Part shown: piece after piece, positions 16,302 through 25,770 of the stretch
How positions within the stretch are numbered: position 1 is the first letter of the stretch
Layout: each line of letters starts with the position of its first letter
NCBI RefSeq assembly: GCF_001953055.1
Contig: NZ_CP019044.1
Coordinates: 310,001 to 374,000, forward strand
Source of the DNA: Salaquimonas pukyongi
GTDB lineage: Bacteria; Pseudomonadota; Alphaproteobacteria; Rhizobiales; Rhizobiaceae
DNA: 64,000 nucleotides
Direction of reading: 5' to 3'
Notes under the pieces: model-generated
Database searches by the model: none
What the model was told of the DNA's origin: nothing
The model's input: the letters and a program-made list of their open reading frames with translations, nothing else
Position numbers and translations under genes: made by a program

Positions 16302-19094
16302 ATGTCCACAGCGGAATTCACACTCAAAAACAGCGAAAAGCTCGGCAACCGGCTTTCCTGGGCGGCGGGGCTGATTATCTTCACGTCGGTTGTCCTTACA
16401 TCCGGTACCTTTACCTGGCTGGAGTTCCGCAGAGAGTTTGACCAACAGGTCTCGGTGCTGCGTGACACGGCTGTGGTGTTCGGGTCCACGGTTTCCGAGC
16501 CGCTTGCAAAAGGTGACCGGCGCCAGGTCCAACAGGCCCTTACGAGCATATCGCGGCTTGAATCGTTCCGCTTTGCAGAAGTGCTGGACAGGAACGGAGA
16601 CGCTTTTGCCGAAATGGGTTTCGATACCCTGTTGGAACGCCGCAGCGGCGAACTGCCTCAAGGCGATTTTTCGGGGTTTCTGATTTCCGACGATGTGTGG
16701 GTCAGCGACGATGTGATCCATGGCGGTCAAGAGGTTGGTACGGTGCGCCTGCTTGCCGACATATCGAACGTCCGCAGCGCTTTTTTCTTCAACATTGGCT
16801 ACAACCTGCTGCTTTCCCTGTTGCTCGCCCTTTTGGCGACAGCCGCCAGCCGCATCGTCATTCGCCACCTGACCCTGCCGATATTCAACCTGTCGCAGTT
16901 GATGACCCGATTGGGCCGCGAGTCGGACTATACCGCCCGGGCGTCCGAAGCGGGCAAGGGCGAGATCAGACTGCTGGCGCAGTCCTTCAACCGAATGCTT
17001 GAGGACATCGAAACCCGCAACCGGCAATTGATGGAATATCAGGAAACCCTGGAAGCAAGGGTTGAGGAACGCACCCGCGATCTTGCCGAAGCCAAGGAAG
17101 AAGCCGACCGCGCCAACGCTGCCAAGTCCGAGTTTCTGGCCACCATGAGCCATGAAATCAGGACACCGATGAATTCGATGCTGGTCAGTTCCGAATTGCT
17201 GGCCTCGGCCGGTCTTGATGCGCGTCACCAGCGCTATGCGGATATTATCGCACGTTCCGGGCGCAGCCTGCTGGCAATCATCAACGACATCCTGGACCTT
17301 TCGAAAATCCAGGCCGGCAAGCTTGACCTGGAGAAAATCCCCGTTTCCACGCACGGCCTGGTGAAAGACGCGCTCGACCTGTTTTTCAAGCCGGCGAGCG
17401 ACAAGGGGCTGGATATCTGCGGCCAGGTGGACGCAAACGTTCCCGAAGAGGTTATCGGTGATCCAACGCGGCTTCACCAGATTCTGACCAACCTGACCAA
17501 CAACGCGCTGAAATTCACTGAAAAGGGCGCGGTGACGATCAGCGTAAAGGGTGAACAGACCAAGGAAGGCGCCTTTCTTCGCTTTGCCGTCACCGATACG
17601 GGCATCGGCATCCCACCCCAAAACGCTGCCCAGATATTCGACAGTTTCAGCCAGGCCGATCAGACGACCACCCGCAAGTTCGGCGGAACCGGCCTGGGTC
17701 TGGCAATCTGCCGTCAACTGGTCGAGGCAATGGGAGGCAAGATCGGAGTCGATAGCAAGGAAGGTGAGGGCTCAAGCTTCCACTTTACCCTTCCCGTGGC
17801 GGCTTTGGCAGCTTTGCCGGTCAAGGATAGTGCCGCTGGGGAAAAACCGGCAATGGTCATTCTGCCGCCCACGGCCAGCCGCCGTGTCATCGTTGATGGC
17901 CTGCGCCGTGTCGGGCACACGGTAACCGCTGTAAGCCCTGGCGATGTCACGGAACGCGATATTCAGCATGCCGAACTGATTTATACCCTGCCAGCGCTCA
18001 TTACCGAACTGCCCTCCCTGCCACCTGATGCAACGCTGGTTGCCATCGGTGCGCTTGAAGATGCAATGATGGAGAAACTGGTTGCTGCAGGTACGGTGCA
18101 GGATGCCATCCTGCTTCCTGTCTCAACGCCCCAGATTCTTCAAACCGCCACACGGGTTGCCCAGGGCAAGGCTCTTGGGGCAGAGCTCTATCGCTCAAAG
18201 CCGGAGGCTTCCCATCATACTGCCTATTCTGATGCCAGGGTGCTGCTGGTCGACGACAACGCCGTTAACCGGGAGGTGGCCTTGCTGGCCTTGTCGCGCT
18301 TTGCCATCGAGCCGGTCGTTGCCGACAATGGTTTCGATGCCATCAAGCTGGCGTCTGATAATGAATTCGATTTGATCTTCATGGATTGCAGCATGCCGGA
18401 GATGGACGGGTTTGAAGCAACCCGCAGGATCCGGCAGCAGGAAAGCGATGCCGGTACCGCGCCTGCGCCCATTGTCGCGCTGACAGCCCACAAGGCAGAA
18501 ACCATTGAAACCCGTGCCGATGCCGCCGGCATGGACGCCATCATGGTCAAGCCGTTTACCATCGGCGATCTAACCGATTGTCTGTCAAACTGGCTTGAGA
18601 AGCAGGCTTGGCACGGGCAGGGCACTGAAAGCGGAGACCTGGCGGCTGATGAAGGAACATCGGCACAAACACCGGAGGAAACGTCTCCCGTGTTGCAGGA
18701 CGGTGTGTTCGATCCTGCCATGTTGCAGAACCTGCGCGATATTGCCGGCGACGGGTTTGAAGTGATGCTCCAGCAGTTGCGTGCCCTCTACAAGGTCAAT
18801 GCATCGGGGCTCTATGCTGAATTGTCTCATGCGGTGGAACATGACAAGGCGGGTGAAATCGGGCGGCTGGCCCATGCACTGAAATCCATGAGCTTCAACA
18901 TCGGCGCCGGCCGTCTCGGTGCGATCTGTCAGAATCTTGAGGATGCTGCCCTCGGCAACGCTGCCGCTGAGCAGACCATGACGGCGATGTTCGCCGATAT
19001 ATCTCGGGAATACGATCTTGTCATGTTTGAGCTCGACAAGATCAGCAATGGCAGTGGCAGTAAAAAGCAGGAAGCGGCCAGCGCCGCTGGCTGA
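16302..19094 (+). CDS. Hybrid sensor histidine kinase (HAMP-HisKA-HATPase-REC-HPt)
   Basis: The 930-residue membrane kinase has a helix near 20-40, a periplasmic sensor of about 115 residues, a second helix near 160-185 and a HAMP domain with coiled coil (VEERTRDLAEAKEEADRANA). The HisKA box SHEIRTPMN carries phospho-acceptor H284, and the HATPase motifs are NALKFTEKG, DTGIGIP and GGTGLGLAI. A receiver has D695 in FMDCSMPEMDG, and a C-terminal HPt domain has H858 in RLAHALKSM. It is a complete phosphorelay in one chain, able to pass phosphate to an external regulator. The likely partner is the REC-EAL protein 66 bases downstream. Start at ATG 16302, with GAGGG 5 bases upstream, preferred over GTG 16278. 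Confidence 0.93.
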   Translation: MSTAEFTLKNSEKLGNRLSWAAGLIIFTSVVLTSGTFTWLEFRREFDQQVSVLRDTAVVFGSTVSEPLAKGDRRQVQQALTSISRLESFRFAEVLDRNGDAFAEMGFDTLLERRSGELPQGDFSGFLISDDVWVSDDVIHGGQEVGTVRLLADISNVRSAFFFNIGYNLLLSLLLALLATAASRIVIRHLTLPIFNLSQLMTRLGRESDYTARASEAGKGEIRLLAQSFNRMLEDIETRNRQLMEYQETLEARVEERTRDLAEAKEEADRANAAKSEFLATMSHEIRTPMNSMLVSSELLASAGLDARHQRYADIIARSGRSLLAIINDILDLSKIQAGKLDLEKIPVSTHGLVKDALDLFFKPASDKGLDICGQVDANVPEEVIGDPTRLHQILTNLTNNALKFTEKGAVTISVKGEQTKEGAFLRFAVTDTGIGIPPQNAAQIFDSFSQADQTTTRKFGGTGLGLAICRQLVEAMGGKIGVDSKEGEGSSFHFTLPVAALAALPVKDSAAGEKPAMVILPPTASRRVIVDGLRRVGHTVTAVSPGDVTERDIQHAELIYTLPALITELPSLPPDATLVAIGALEDAMMEKLVAAGTVQDAILLPVSTPQILQTATRVAQGKALGAELYRSKPEASHHTAYSDARVLLVDDNAVNREVALLALSRFAIEPVVADNGFDAIKLASDNEFDLIFMDCSMPEMDGFEATRRIRQQESDAGTAPAPIVALTAHKAETIETRADAAGMDAIMVKPFTIGDLTDCLSNWLEKQAWHGQGTESGDLAADEGTSAQTPEETSPVLQDGVFDPAMLQNLRDIAGDGFEVMLQQLRALYKVNASGLYAELSHAVEHDKAGEIGRLAHALKSMSFNIGAGRLGAICQNLEDAALGNAAAEQTMTAMFADISREYDLVMFELDKISNGSGSKKQEAASAAG

Positions 19095-19160
19095 ACGTTA
19101 ACCTTGAGGATTTCAGGAAAATTAAGTCCCAGCGGCGATAGTTCTCCCAGGAGTTAAAGC

Positions 19161-20381
19161 GTGAACGAACCATTCTACAAAAACGTATTGCTGGTTGATG
19201 ACGATCCCGTGCAGATCGCCATCCTGGGCTCCTATTTTGCGGGCCTGGGAACCCCGCAGGTACAAAGCGCAACCAATTCCAGGATTGCGCTGGAATTGCT
19301 CGATTCATCAAAGCAGCCGGTCGATCTCATCGTCAGCGATCTTCAGATGCCGGAGATGGACGGGCTGGAATTTCTCCGCCATCTTAACGACCGCAATTAC
19401 CGCGGCGCTCTGGCAATCATGTCCGGCGTCAAGGGCGATCTTCTTGTCCATGCAGCCAAGCTGGCCAATCTGCAGGGGTTGAACCTCATTGGGCATCTGG
19501 GAAAACCGGTCAGCAAGCAGGGGCTCGACAACATTTTTCTGTCAGGCAGAAAACCGGATGTACCGGCACCACCTGCGCCGCAGGAGGAAGAACCGGTGCT
19601 GGATGAGGCGGTATTCCGGCGTGCGCTCGCCGACCGCCGGTTCAAGCTGTTCTACCAGCCCAAGGTCGACACCCGCACCCGCCAGGTCTGCGGCGCTGAA
19701 GCCCTCGCCCGCTGGATCGGCGAAGACGGCTCATTTGCTTTTCCCCCGGCGCAGTTCATCGAATATGCCGAGAACAATGACCTGATAGAGGAACTCACAT
19801 TCCAGCTTTTTGATATCTTCCTGCAGGATGTGCAGCAGTTCCGGGCGGCCAACCGGAAACTGCACTATGCCTTCAACCTGGCAGCTTCGCTGCTGCAAAA
19901 CACCAGCCTTCCCGATCGCATTTGTGCGATGATGAACGAATACCACCTGCCTGCCGCCATGGTCGGTTTCGAAGTAACCGAAACGGCAACCCTCAATCTG
20001 GATGCCGCAACGCTTGAAGTCCTGTCACGTCTCAGAATCTACGATTTCGAGATATCCATTGACGATTTCGGAACCGGCCACGCCAACATTCGCAATCTCA
20101 AGGACTTTCCGTACTCGGAACTGAAAATCGACAGTTCATTCGTCTTGAATGCGGTGAAGGACTCCTTCTCCCGCCGAACCGTGACGTCTGCTGTCGACCT
20201 TGCCCGTGAACTGGCGATCCCGGTTGTTGCAGAGGGCATTGAGGACCGCGAGACCTGGGATTTCGTATGCAGCCTGGGTATCGAGAAGGTGCAGGGTTAT
20301 TTCCTGGCAAAACCCATGCCGCCGGAAGCCTTTGTCCGCTTTGCAAGCGACCATTCCGAAGGGCTGGTTCTGGCCGCCTGA
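19161..20381 (+). CDS. Response regulator with EAL phosphodiesterase domain
   Basis: The 406-residue cytoplasmic protein begins at GTG 19161 with AGGAG 7 bases upstream. The N-terminal receiver has acidic DDD near residues 12-14 and phospho-acceptor D60 in IVSDLQMPEMDG. The C-terminal EAL domain keeps its signature (FKLFYQPKVDTRTRQVCGAE then ALARW, with E180), IDDFGTGHANI and VVAEGIED, so cyclic-di-GMP hydrolysis is likely. There is no GGDEF domain. Position right after the hybrid kinase with HPt suggests the kinase phosphorylates it to tune cyclic-di-GMP, which commonly controls motility and surface attachment. Confidence 0.92.
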   Translation: MNEPFYKNVLLVDDDPVQIAILGSYFAGLGTPQVQSATNSRIALELLDSSKQPVDLIVSDLQMPEMDGLEFLRHLNDRNYRGALAIMSGVKGDLLVHAAKLANLQGLNLIGHLGKPVSKQGLDNIFLSGRKPDVPAPPAPQEEEPVLDEAVFRRALADRRFKLFYQPKVDTRTRQVCGAEALARWIGEDGSFAFPPAQFIEYAENNDLIEELTFQLFDIFLQDVQQFRAANRKLHYAFNLAASLLQNTSLPDRICAMMNEYHLPAAMVGFEVTETATLNLDAATLEVLSRLRIYDFEISIDDFGTGHANIRNLKDFPYSELKIDSSFVLNAVKDSFSRRTVTSAVDLARELAIPVVAEGIEDRETWDFVCSLGIEKVQGYFLAKPMPPEAFVRFASDHSEGLVLAA

Positions 20382-20740
20382 GTCCGGCAAGTTCGATACT
20401 GGCGCTCAAATCACTGCTTTCCATCCTCATTGCAGGCCACCATCACCTATGACTTTAGTCGGATGCGTTGAAACGGCGCATCGGTGAAAAAGGCCGGATT
20501 TCCGCAGCTTGCCTATTGGTGCCCAATAATTTTGGCATTGCGAACAACGGGTGGGCAATTTTGCACAACCGCTTTGCGTTGACTTCAGCCGTGCCGGTTG
20601 CACAATAGGCGCGGTTTCTTCGGGCCGTGTGATATTCACAATACAACACGGGCCTGGATTGATCTGCTTATGCCGGGAGGGGCTTGCAGAAAACGGTGAA
20701 GGGTGCAGACAGCACTCATTTTAGGGAGGATAGTCGGCGT
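20382..20740 (+). promoter_or_regulatory. Intergenic control region upstream of the acyl-CoA ligase/ABC cluster
   Basis: No gene is evident in these 359 bases. A small inverted repeat TATTGG-TGC-CCAATA lies at 20514-20528. Further right, TTGACT (about 20578-20583) is followed 16 bases later by CACAAT, a plausible promoter for the rightward cluster. A GGGAGGA lies 12 bases before the ATG at 20741. Confidence 0.4.
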
Positions 20741-22750
20741 ATGAACGCGCAGACCAATACCGCTGCCGCCAAGGGCTCAGGCACCGGCGCGGCAATGGAC
20801 ACGTTCCCGAAATTCTTGCTTTCGAATGCCAGGAAGATGGCCGATCGCCCGGCGATGCGTCACAAGGATTTGGGAATCTGGCAAAGCTGGACCTGGTCGG
20901 AACTGCTGACCGAAATCCGCGCCTTCTCCATGGGGCTCGCCGCATTGGGCGTAAAGCGTGGCGACAAGGTTGCCATTATCGGCCAGAACCGCCCCCGCCT
21001 CTATTGGGCATTCTGCGCGGTGCAGGCGCTGGGCGGTGTTCCGATCCCCGTTTACGCAGACAGCGTGGCCGAGGAGATGGTCTACGTCCTGAACCATGCC
21101 GAGGTAAAGTTTGCCGTCTGCCAGGACCAGGAACAGGTCGACAAGGTCCTGTCCATGGGCAATCAGCTGAAAAAGCTCAAAAAGATCGTCTATGACGAAA
21201 TCCGCGGATTGCGCGATTACGACCATACTGACCTGCACGCCATCGACGGTGTCGAGGCACTGGGCGAGGCAGATTATGAGGCCAATGGCGACAAGGCCTG
21301 GATCGAAGGGATCAACAAGGGCAAGGGCAGCGACATTGCCGTCATGCTCTACACCTCCGGTACCACGGGGCGCCCCAAAGGGGTGATGCTGTCTTTCGAC
21401 AATCTGCGTATCAGTGCCGAAAACGCCAATGTTTTTGACAAGCTGAACGAGACGGAAGAGACGCTCGCCTACCTGCCGCTGGCCTGGGTTGGCGACCATA
21501 TTTTCTCATACGCCCAGCACTATACCGCCGGGTATTGTGTTTGCTGCCCGGAAAGCCCGGAAACCGCCGATGCCGACCGCCGGGAGATATCGCCGACCTA
21601 CTTCTTTGCGCCGCCCCGGGTATTCGAGAACCTGCTGACCAGCGTTATTGTGCGCATGGAAGATGCCGGCAATCTGAAAAAGAAAATGTTCCATTATTTC
21701 ATGGACCATGCGCGCAAGGTCGGCGAACCGATCCTCAATGGGGATTCCGTTGGCGCCTGGGACCGGTTCAAGTATTTCCTCGGCGAGTATCTGGTATACG
21801 GGCCGCTGAAGAACCGCATGGGCTTTACCCGCATGAAGGTCGGCTATACTGCCGGTGAGGCAATCGGCCCGGAAATCTTCTCTTTTTACCGCTCGCTGGG
21901 CCTCAACCTCAAGCAGCTCTACGGCCAGACCGAGGCTTCCGTCTACATCACCGCGCAGCCCGACGGAGAAATCCGCGCCGACACCGTAGGCAAGCCGTCA
22001 CCGGATGTCGAAATCCGGATCGCCGACAACGGCGAGGTGCTTTACCGCTCGCCGGGGGTCTTTGTGGGATACTACAAGAACGATGATGCAACCAAGGAAA
22101 CCAAGACCAGGGATGGCTGGGTTCACACCGGCGATGCTGGCTTCTTCGACAAGGAAGGCCACCTGAAGATCATCGATCGGGCCAAGGATGTGGGCAAGCT
22201 GAAGAACGGCAATCTGTTCGCGCCGAAATACATCGAGAACAAGCTCAAATTCTTCCCCAACATCAAGGAGGCGGTAGCCTTTGGCGACGGCCGCGACTAC
22301 TGCGCCGTTTTCGTCAACATTGACCTGACCTCCATCGGAAGCTGGGCAGAGCGCAACAACATTGCCTATGCCTCCTATCAGGAACTGGCCCAGCATCCCG
22401 AAGTCTACAAAACCATCGAATCCCATGTCGATCAGGTCAATCAGGACCTTGCTTCCGAGGAACTGATGGCCGGTTCCCAGATCCGCCGCTTCCTGGTGCT
22501 GCACAAGGAACTCGATGCCGATGACGGCGAACTGACGCGTACCCAGAAGGTGCGCCGTTCCTTCATTGCCGAGCGCTACTCGCCGCTGATCAATGCGCTG
22601 TATGACGGCTCGAAGGAAAAACACATCGAAACCGAAGTGGTCTTTGAAGATGGCCGCAAGGGCAAGATCTCCGCAACCGTCGAAATTCGCGACATGGAGG
22701 AATATCCCCCGAGCTTCGTTGCCGAGGATGTGAAGGAGGCAGCGGAATGA
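20741..22750 (+). CDS. Long-chain fatty-acid-CoA ligase-like AMP-binding enzyme
   Basis: The 669-residue enzyme is of the ANL superfamily and activates a carboxylic acid to its CoA thioester via an acyl-adenylate. Seen are the P-loop MLYTSGTTGRPKGVML, the LYGQTEASVYI aromatic motif, GWVHTGDAGFFDKEGHLKII and IDRAKDVGKLKNG. The size and the C-terminal VRRSFIAERYSPLI segment are typical of the large FadD15/long-chain type. The C-terminal motif lacks the usual PK(T)xxGK lysine loop, as in this subgroup. I chose ATG 20741 over an upstream TTG at 20684. It overlaps livG by ATGA, so ligase and importer are translationally coupled, suggesting uptake followed by CoA capture. Confidence 0.9.
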   Translation: MNAQTNTAAAKGSGTGAAMDTFPKFLLSNARKMADRPAMRHKDLGIWQSWTWSELLTEIRAFSMGLAALGVKRGDKVAIIGQNRPRLYWAFCAVQALGGVPIPVYADSVAEEMVYVLNHAEVKFAVCQDQEQVDKVLSMGNQLKKLKKIVYDEIRGLRDYDHTDLHAIDGVEALGEADYEANGDKAWIEGINKGKGSDIAVMLYTSGTTGRPKGVMLSFDNLRISAENANVFDKLNETEETLAYLPLAWVGDHIFSYAQHYTAGYCVCCPESPETADADRREISPTYFFAPPRVFENLLTSVIVRMEDAGNLKKKMFHYFMDHARKVGEPILNGDSVGAWDRFKYFLGEYLVYGPLKNRMGFTRMKVGYTAGEAIGPEIFSFYRSLGLNLKQLYGQTEASVYITAQPDGEIRADTVGKPSPDVEIRIADNGEVLYRSPGVFVGYYKNDDATKETKTRDGWVHTGDAGFFDKEGHLKIIDRAKDVGKLKNGNLFAPKYIENKLKFFPNIKEAVAFGDGRDYCAVFVNIDLTSIGSWAERNNIAYASYQELAQHPEVYKTIESHVDQVNQDLASEELMAGSQIRRFLVLHKELDADDGELTRTQKVRRSFIAERYSPLINALYDGSKEKHIETEVVFEDGRKGKISATVEIRDMEEYPPSFVAEDVKEAAE

Positions 22751-23586
22751 ACGCGCATCTCAAGCCCATTCACGAAATCCGCATGACCCGGCCCGACGAC
22801 GGCATTGCGCCTGGCGAGCAATTGCTGGTGGTTGACGATATCTCGCTTGCCTTTGGTGGCGTGAAGGCGATCACCAAAGTCTCCTTCGACATCCTCAAGG
22901 GCGAAATTCGCGCCATCATCGGCCCCAATGGTGCCGGCAAGACGTCCATGCTCAACGTCATCAACGGCTTTTATCATCCCCAGCAGGGCACCATTACTTT
23001 CCGAGGCGAGAAACGCTCACGCATGCGCCCCCATGTGGCTGCCCACCAGGGCATCGCCCGCACCTTTCAGAACATTGCGCTCTTCAAGGGCATGAGCGTG
23101 CTCGACAACCTCATGACCGGGCGCATTACCCTGCAGAACAGAAACCTTTTCTGGCAGGCGCTCTGGCGCGGGCCGGCGGAAAAGGAAGAACTCGTGCACC
23201 GCGAAGCCGTCGAACACGTCATCGACTTCCTGGAGATCGAGCATATCCGCAAAACGCCGGTCGGCCGCCTGCCTTACGGACTTCAAAAACGGGTCGAACT
23301 TGGCCGTGCGCTGGCCGCCGAACCTTCTTTGCTGCTGCTCGATGAGCCGATGGCCGGCATGAACCTTGAAGAAAAAGAGGACATGAGCCGCTTCATTCTC
23401 GACGTCAACCAGCAGTTCGGAACCACCATCGCCCTGATCGAACACGACATGGGCGTGGTGATGGACCTGTCGGACCGTGTGGTCGTGCTCGACTATGGCC
23501 GCAAGATTGGCGACGGCACACCCGACGAGGTGCGCAACAACCAGAACGTCATCGACGCCTATCTCGGCGTCAGCCACGATGAGTAA
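22747..23586 (+). CDS. livG: Liv-type ABC transporter ATP-binding protein (LivG)
   Basis: This is one of two ATPases of a HAAT-family importer (279 residues). Walker A is GPNGAGKTSM, the Q-loop region follows, the signature LPYGLQKRVELGRAL replaces the usual LSGGQ, and Walker B is LLLLDEPMAGMN. The His-switch segment is ALIEHDMGVVMDLS, and the C-terminus DAYLGVSHDE is typical of LivG. The variant signature LPYG is common in this ligase-linked subgroup. ATGA overlap with the ligase; livH begins 15 bases later. Confidence 0.92.
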   Translation: MNAHLKPIHEIRMTRPDDGIAPGEQLLVVDDISLAFGGVKAITKVSFDILKGEIRAIIGPNGAGKTSMLNVINGFYHPQQGTITFRGEKRSRMRPHVAAHQGIARTFQNIALFKGMSVLDNLMTGRITLQNRNLFWQALWRGPAEKEELVHREAVEHVIDFLEIEHIRKTPVGRLPYGLQKRVELGRALAAEPSLLLLDEPMAGMNLEEKEDMSRFILDVNQQFGTTIALIEHDMGVVMDLSDRVVVLDYGRKIGDGTPDEVRNNQNVIDAYLGVSHDE

Positions 23587-23601
23587 GGGAGAAAAAAGAT
23601 C

Positions 23602-24601
23602 ATGAGTCCCGCCCTTCTCAATTTCATCGAGATTTTTCTCAACGGCCTGATGGCCGGCATCATGTATTCCCTGGTGGCCCTTGGTTTCGTGCTGATCTTC
23701 AAGGCTTCCGGCATCTTCAACTTCGCCCAGGGCGTGATGGCGCTGTTTGCCGCGCTTACCCTGGTTGGCCTTCAGACCGGCCAGATACCGTTTTCCCATT
23801 TGATCAATGCGATCTTCGGCACCGACATTCATCACTGGGGGAGGGTATGAACACCTTCCTGGCCATCCTCTTCGCCATGGTGATCATGGTTGTACTGGCA
23901 TGGGCGATTGAACGCTTCGTGCTCAAGCATCTGGTCAATCAGGAGCCGATCATTCTGTTCATGGCAACGATCGGCCTTGCCTATTTTCTGGAGGGAATGG
24001 GTGACCTCATGTGGGGGTCCGACGTCAAGACGCTGGATGTGGGTCTGCCTTCCGGCGGGTCCTTCTGGTGGGAGGATGTTACCCGCGAATGGGCAGCCGA
24101 GGGTACCGAATATTGGGGAATGTATGTCGATCTGCTCGACGTTTCGGCGACCGGCATTGCGATCATTCTGGTGGCGGCACTGACCCTGTTCAGCCAATAT
24201 ACGGCGACAGGCCGCGCGCTGCGCGCTGTGGCCGATGATCACCAGGCGGCGCTTTCCGTCGGCATTTCGCTAAGAACCATCTGGGTCATCGTGTGGTCCA
24301 TCGCCGGGTTCGTGGCGCTGGTTGCCGGCATCATGTGGGGTTCGAAATCCGGCGTGCAGTTCTCCCTGTCGCTCATTGCGCTGAAGGCACTGCCGGTGCT
24401 GATTCTGGGGGCTTTACGTCCATTCCCGGTGCAATTGTCGGCGGGCTGATCATCGGCGTCGGCGAAAAGCTGGCAGAGGCCTATATCGGCCCGCTGGTCG
24501 GCGGTGCCATTGAAAACTGGTTTGCCTATGTGGTGGCGCTTGCCTTCCTGCTGTTCAGGCCCCAGGGCCTCTTCGGCGACAAGATCATTGAACGAATATA
24601 G
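23602..24601 (+). pseudogene. livH: Liv-type ABC permease LivH, broken by two single-base losses
   Basis: The gene should encode one permease of about 333 residues, but the sequence is split into three frames: 23602-23850 (starts MSPALLNFIEIFLNGLMAG), 23847-24449, and the tail ending IIERI at 24601. The first break is in a G5 run at 23837-23841. One more G restores HHWGEGMNT in phase. The second break is in a G5 run at 24407-24411. One more G restores LILGGFTSIPGAIVGG, a hallmark of LivH. All expected membrane helices are then present. Both breaks sit in G runs of a gene whose operon partners are intact, so a sequencing or assembly error is more likely than true loss. The ATGA at 23847-23850 would allow re-initiation if the first break is real. 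Confidence 0.85.
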
Positions 24602-24618
24602 GATAGGAGGGTTCAGTC

Positions 24619-25695
24619 ATGCTTTACCGTGAAGCCGGTGATTTCAAAACCACCTATTCGCTCGATCAGCAGACCTTTCCGATCAAGTCGGAACGCTGGC
24701 TGTTCTGGATTTTCATCGCCTTTGCCTTCCTGGTCGTTCCCTTCCTGATCAACGACTACTGGAACAAGGCTGTTCTGATGCCCCTGCTGATCTATTGCAT
24801 GGCGGCACTGGGCCTCAACATTCTGGTCGGCTATTGCGGACAGGTATCGCTTGGCACGGGCGGTTTCATGGCGGTCGGCGCCTTTGCCGCCTACAAGCTG
24901 ATGACGGCTTTCCCCGGAATGGACATGTTCACGGTCACCATTCTTTCCGGACTGGTAACCGCGGCGGTCGGTATTCTGTTCGGCCTGCCATCGCTCAGAA
25001 TCAAGGGCTTCTATCTTGCCGTGGCAACGCTGGCGTCCCAGTTTTTCCTGGTCTGGATGTTCAACAAGTTCGCCTGGTTCTACAATTATTCGGCTTCCGG
25101 CCAGATCACCGCGCCTGAGCGCACCATCTTCGGCTATGCCGTGACCGGCCCGAACACCCAGCCCTGGGCGACCTATCTGTTTGCACTCACCATTGTTTTT
25201 GTTTTCGCCTGGATGGCGCGCAACCTGACCCGTGGCAGGCTCGGGCGTTCCTGGATGGCGATCCGCGACATGGACATTGCTGCGGAAATCATCGGGGTTT
25301 CGCCTCTCAAGGCCAAGCTGTCCGCATTTGCAGTATCGTCCTTCTATATCGGCATGGCCGGTGCGATGTTCTTTGCCAACTATCTGGGCGCCGCGGAAGT
25401 GACCGAGGCCTTCGGCATCGACAAGTCCTTCCTCGTTCTGTTCATGGTGATCATTGGCGGCCTTGGCTCGATCCTCGGTTCCTTCCTCGGTGCCGGATTT
25501 CTGGTGCTGTTGCCGGTGCTTTTGAAAAACATCATGGTCAACCAGTTCGGCTGGCCAACCGACCTTGCAGCCCATATCCAGATCATGCTGATCGGCGGGC
25601 TGATCGTGTTCTTCCTGATTGTCGAGCCCCACGGACTTGCCCAGCTTTGGCGGATCACCAAGGAGAAATTGCGGTTGTGGCCCTTCCCGTACTAG
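24619..25695 (+). CDS. livM: Liv-type ABC transporter permease (LivM)
   Basis: The 358-residue inner-membrane permease has about ten helices. It carries the family motifs NILVGYCGQVSLGTGGFMAV and the cytoplasmic ATPase-contact loop MAIRDMDIAAEIIGVSPLKA. The closing region IGGLGSILGSFLGAGFLVLL is also typical. GGAGGG lies 7 bases upstream of the ATG. The extended N-terminus (about 30 residues before the first helix) is normal for the ligase-linked subgroup. Confidence 0.93.
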   Translation: MLYREAGDFKTTYSLDQQTFPIKSERWLFWIFIAFAFLVVPFLINDYWNKAVLMPLLIYCMAALGLNILVGYCGQVSLGTGGFMAVGAFAAYKLMTAFPGMDMFTVTILSGLVTAAVGILFGLPSLRIKGFYLAVATLASQFFLVWMFNKFAWFYNYSASGQITAPERTIFGYAVTGPNTQPWATYLFALTIVFVFAWMARNLTRGRLGRSWMAIRDMDIAAEIIGVSPLKAKLSAFAVSSFYIGMAGAMFFANYLGAAEVTEAFGIDKSFLVLFMVIIGGLGSILGSFLGAGFLVLLPVLLKNIMVNQFGWPTDLAAHIQIMLIGGLIVFFLIVEPHGLAQLWRITKEKLRLWPFPY

Positions 25696-25770
25696 GGTTG
25701 GCTCCATCCGAAATGCCCTCTCGGGAGGAGAGGTTAATTTGTGTGTCTTAAAACCCCAGGAGGATATGAC

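Noticed and set aside
16254-17717. 487-residue leftward frame under the hybrid kinase
   Set aside because: Antisense to intact HAMP, HisKA and HATPase motifs; no homology pattern.
23847-23850. ATGA overlap as evidence of a naturally split, coupled LivH permease
   Set aside because: A second break of the same kind at 24407-24411 cannot be explained by coupling, and LivH is a single chain in this family. A missing G at both places is simpler.
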